A stretch of 64,000 bases of DNA from Glandiceps talaboti (taxonomy: Eukaryota > Hemichordata > Enteropneusta > Spengelidae). The notes beneath the pieces are model-generated. The model worked only from the letters and a program-made list of their open reading frames with translations. It was not told the DNA's origin and did not search any database. The stretch is from positions 5,522,540 to 5,586,539 of the forward strand of contig NC_135569.1 of the NCBI RefSeq assembly GCF_964340395.1, in the 5' to 3' direction. Made by a program: the position numbers and the translations under genes. Positions 50,074 to 64,000 of the stretch are shown piece by piece. Numbering within the stretch: the stretch's first letter is position 1; each line of letters starts with the position of its first letter.

Positions 50074-50810
50074 AAAAAAATCAACTATTTTCTGTGATGC
50101 ATAAGTAAGAAATAATTGAAGATGGTTAATTTGTGACGTGGATAAGTGATAAAATACTATTGCTGGTATTGAGAGTTGGGACTTTACTTTTCTGTAAAAC
50201 TTGGATTTTACTTCCATCTATTTTATTTTCATTTTATACATGAGAAGTTCTGGAGAAAGTAACAATTTTGAGATGGCTTGTGATTATTCCTTTAATCTGA
50301 ATTCAACTGAAAGAAGGAAATAACATAGTGATTATTCTCAACACATGACTTTCCCTGTTGAAAAATCTTCTCTGGAGTTAACATTTTACATACACCTAAT
50401 ACCAAGAGGGAATACAGACTGCAGTGTCTGTGTATACACTGAAATTCACAAACTCAGTAATTCGTCGGAATATGAATGAGCCCATATAAAAGTATGTTGG
50501 ATTTGTTCTTCAGCTTTCCGTATATTGGAGGGTAGCATGTCAATGCGGTAAATAATCACATATTATTTTGTGACCGCTAGCCTACAACCCACATGAATAC
50601 TGTATCTCTATTGCCAAGCTAAGAATTTCGAGATTGCCCCCTCTAACTAAAAAAAGCTTCATTAGAATCAAACTGAATTACGTGCCGTCTAATTCGTGCA
50701 TCGTGTTTTCTTTTCTTTCTCTTTTTAGGACAAAAGATATGCATTTGACTATCTCCCATATGTAGTGTGTTGATCGTTTGTACGCGTTAATAGTTCTTGG
50801 TAAAAGATCA

Positions 50811-50835
50811 CACACACACACAGACACACACAAAC

Positions 50836-50884
<49 letters not shown>
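50811..50884. repeat. (CA)n microsatellite
   Basis: CA dinucleotide run with a few interruptions. Confidence 0.97.
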
Positions 50885-50888
<4 letters not shown>

Positions 50889-51095
50889 GACACAGAACGA
50901 GAAGGGAATCTTGTTGAATGTTAATTTTAATTATAAAAAGAATAATTGAAGTACTATCTGTGAAATTGACAGTCGAAAACGGTACAAATACAAACACCAT
51001 TACCGCTATGAGTGTTCTAATATATATAACCATGAAGAGTATCAAAAAATTGATTGTAAATTTGGATGTGTGATATTAATTATGATAAGGAAACT

Positions 51096-61829
<10,734 letters not shown>

Positions 61830-64000
61830 TACTGGAGGGCATCAGTGCAGTTACATGGCGTCGTGACTGCGTTGTACAATGTAGCCGATACTGAACTCAG
61901 ACCATTGAGGCGTAGGAGGATGGAGGGCGAGGCGTATGTGTACACAGTTGTGGCGATACCGTTAACGTTGTGACCAAACTTAAAGTAGGCAGCGCGAGTT
62001 GTTCTAGAACGCAACAGTTTCACACGCGCAAAATTACACCGCACTCCGGTTGCGCGTACGTCCTTGGAGTTCCATTTCCACAAGGTGGGTTGTGTGCACG
62101 CGCAAATTCTAATTTCTGCCGACCTGAGCATTCACAGGCATTCACGATGTTTAACCAATTTCTAAATTCAATTGCTGTTAAAATTTTCAAAGGCCGAGCA
62201 AATAAAATAGATACCATTTTGCCACATAAAACGTAAAAAGCAACGGGACAATTTTTCATATATATGTTTACTTCCCGATTCACAAACTTTCAAGTAGGTG
62301 CCCTCCCCTCGCAAACGTACTGTACGCGCATTTCCTGGGGAAATATGAGTGAGGAAGGCGACAATGATGAAGTAAACACTGGTGTCTGAAGAGAAAGACA
62401 AATTACGAAGAACAGCAGAGAAAGTTTCATTGGCGAGCCTTTCACTGAAGATGTATGCCTGTGCGTGATGATACTACAACCCGCGAAAAACACTGGTGCG
62501 TTTGCTTGTTGTGAGTAAGAATGGGACAAGATTTATTCTGAAACATAAAATGCAATTGGTGCAAGTATCTTATCAAAGCATAACACCACAGAAGCCCGTG
62601 ACTCTGTTTGGTGATAGAACACTACATATATAACATTGACTAGACTATTACTACAGTATAACTTTCACATACATGGCAAACAGCACTGTGTGAACCTACA
62701 CCAAATTAGGCATCCCTGTTGTTTTTGTATAAGTTGTATTTTTTTTACCCAATTTTATTTGTCTTTGCTTGAAGATTTTCTTGGTTCCCTTCATTGAGGG
62801 AAACGCACATGGTGTTTTTTTCGCGGCTTTTAGTTTATCAGAACGTATTCGCACATATACGTACTGTGAGGGCGTGATATACACTTGTCAAATCATGAGC
62901 TGTTGACGATACAATGTGTATCAACCTACATTACAAAACAATTCGTAAAAAAACTAATTCTACTCACTTAAATACTGAAACGCTGAATTTTGCGATTTTC
63001 AGTCGAGATAACCGATTTACCAGTGTATCGTAATTTGCCATTTTGTGGGTAAAGGCCATAGGGTAGATTGCTTTAAATTACTACTGTCGTCAATTTTTCT
63101 TTTCGTTCACTCGGTAGAAAGCTGAATAGCGCCACCTTGTTATGATTTGGTGTAATTATCGTTCAGGTGTTATCCAGATACTGCATGGTATGTGATCAAT
63201 TTGTGATCAGTTTGTAGTCATGTGATCAATTTAACGTTAATATATTTTTACGTACAAAATTGTCGAGAAAATCCATTCTATGCAATCAACTTCTAATTAT
63301 GCCAGAAGACAATTGTGCTGTCATAGAAGGCATGCATCTATACTAACACTATACTAGGATAGTTAATGGAGGGTTTTTTTGCAAGTATTTTCACTTGAGT
63401 AAACAGTTAACAAAATCAGTTTGCGCCACCTTAACCACAAAAGTGTAAAGAAGGTCACGTTGTCGTATTGATTTATAGGTTGACGTACGTATAATAATTA
63501 CAATAATATTTATTCTTTATCTTCTACATAGCGATGTCTTGCATTCGGTCTCTTTGATCAACCAGGGTTTGCCGACTCGGACAAAAATATGTGTCGCTTC
63601 GTCGCCAATGCTGCGTAGGAGTTTGGCGGGATTCCAACCCCCACTCCAAAAAACAGTCCGATCAAAATTCATCAAAGTTCGTTTCCCTATAGATGAATTT
63701 GTAGGAACACAACATTTTAGCAACGACATTGTTAGTCATTCGGAAATACTACATATTAAACAGCACTAAGTTGTGTGAAACTGCGCAAAAACTGAAGATC
63801 AAATACAGAAAACGCATGCGTAGTAGTGTTACAAATAAAAACACGAAACCTGAAACAAAACGTCCTCTAGTTGAACTAAATCTTACTAAAAAATGTTACA
63901 TTTTACAATCTGGCTCAAAACAAGTTTTGCCGACAGTGCTACATTTTATCGTCTGGCTCAACGAAAATCTTACCTGCTACATTTAATCGTCCAGCTCAAC
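61830..64000. other. Upstream flank of the short TSP1 gene, no firm gene
   Basis: No domain was recognised. Short frames at 63517-63769 on both strands have no supporting splice or motif evidence. The last 130 bases hold three diverged units of about 40 bases built on 'tgctacattttatcgtctgg' and 'ctcaa', running off the window edge. Confidence 0.45.
62272..62401 (-). other. Candidate signal-peptide exon (weak)
   Basis: The minus strand from ATG at 62401 reads a 43-codon stretch with a hydrophobic core (VYFIIVAFLTHI), followed by a GTAAAC donor in phase 1. That is the phase used by exon 1 of both TSP1 genes. It could be an alternative first exon of the short TSP1 gene or the first exon of something else; equally it could be chance. 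Confidence 0.2.

Larger units (their letters stand above)
49095..51095. other. Intergenic between convergent genes
   Basis: About 2 kb holding the 3' UTRs of both TSP1 genes, a family A MITE-like element and a CA microsatellite (50811-50884). No further gene recognised. Confidence 0.6.

Noticed and set aside
63517-63769. Overlapping frames of about 70 codons on both strands, one beginning with a CCVPT motif reminiscent of THAP
   Set aside because: No further THAP residues (no W, no C-x2-H with HF) and no splice context; too weak to call.

Overview
The window looks like nuclear DNA from an invertebrate metazoan. Its genes are intron-rich with GT-AG splice sites, it has a clear YEATS4 (GAS41) orthologue, and it carries thrombospondin-type-1/immunoglobulin receptors, non-LTR retrotransposon tails, several MITE-like families and very abundant microsatellites. 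Short introns of a few hundred bases and the deuterostome-like gene content suggest a hemichordate or lancelet, but the species cannot be fixed from this window alone. No rRNA, tRNA or CRISPR was recognised.

Layout. 1-4.3 kb: a degenerate, mobile-element-like area. A tandemly duplicated ~1.6 kb block holds a broken THAP zinc-finger domain in each copy, next to a frameshifted SWIM-type zinc-finger ORF. 4.3-9.4 kb: no gene recognised; two MITE-like elements. 9.4-25.4 kb, minus strand: a 16-exon gene for a type II membrane protein of the transferrin receptor / glutamate carboxypeptidase II (M28B) family. All splice phases join to give 781 codons. It lacks the catalytic Glu and one zinc-ligand His and has a Y-x-R-aromatic motif in the cytoplasmic tail, so it resembles transferrin receptor as much as an active peptidase. 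27.2-31.9 kb, plus strand: YEATS4, 7 exons, 235 aa, head to head with the previous gene. 33.7-49.1 kb, plus strand: a 20-exon gene for a 1491-aa receptor with signal peptide, 14 TSP1 repeats, one Ig domain, one transmembrane helix and a 540-residue repetitive cytoplasmic tail. 51.1-61.8 kb, minus strand: a 13-exon paralogue (788 aa) with signal peptide, 7 TSP1 repeats, Ig, transmembrane helix and an unrelated Lys-rich then Pro/Ala-rich tail. These two genes converge tail to tail. 61.8-64 kb: no firm gene, one weak signal-peptide-like exon candidate.

How the genes relate. The two TSP1-Ig-TM genes are an inverted paralogous pair. Their last extracellular exons match in length and phase (Ig exon 2 = 129 nt, juxtamembrane exon = 42 nt, TM exon = 94 nt), while the tails share no alignable sequence. 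This pair is the best candidate for an undescribed receptor system. The M28B gene is the second point of interest: an invertebrate protein that appears to have lost peptidase function in the way vertebrate transferrin receptor did. YEATS4 is a conserved chromatin gene with no evident functional link to its neighbours.

All exon coordinates were derived by hand from splice consensus, reading frame and family similarity. No search was run, and family comparisons rest on remembered human sequences.
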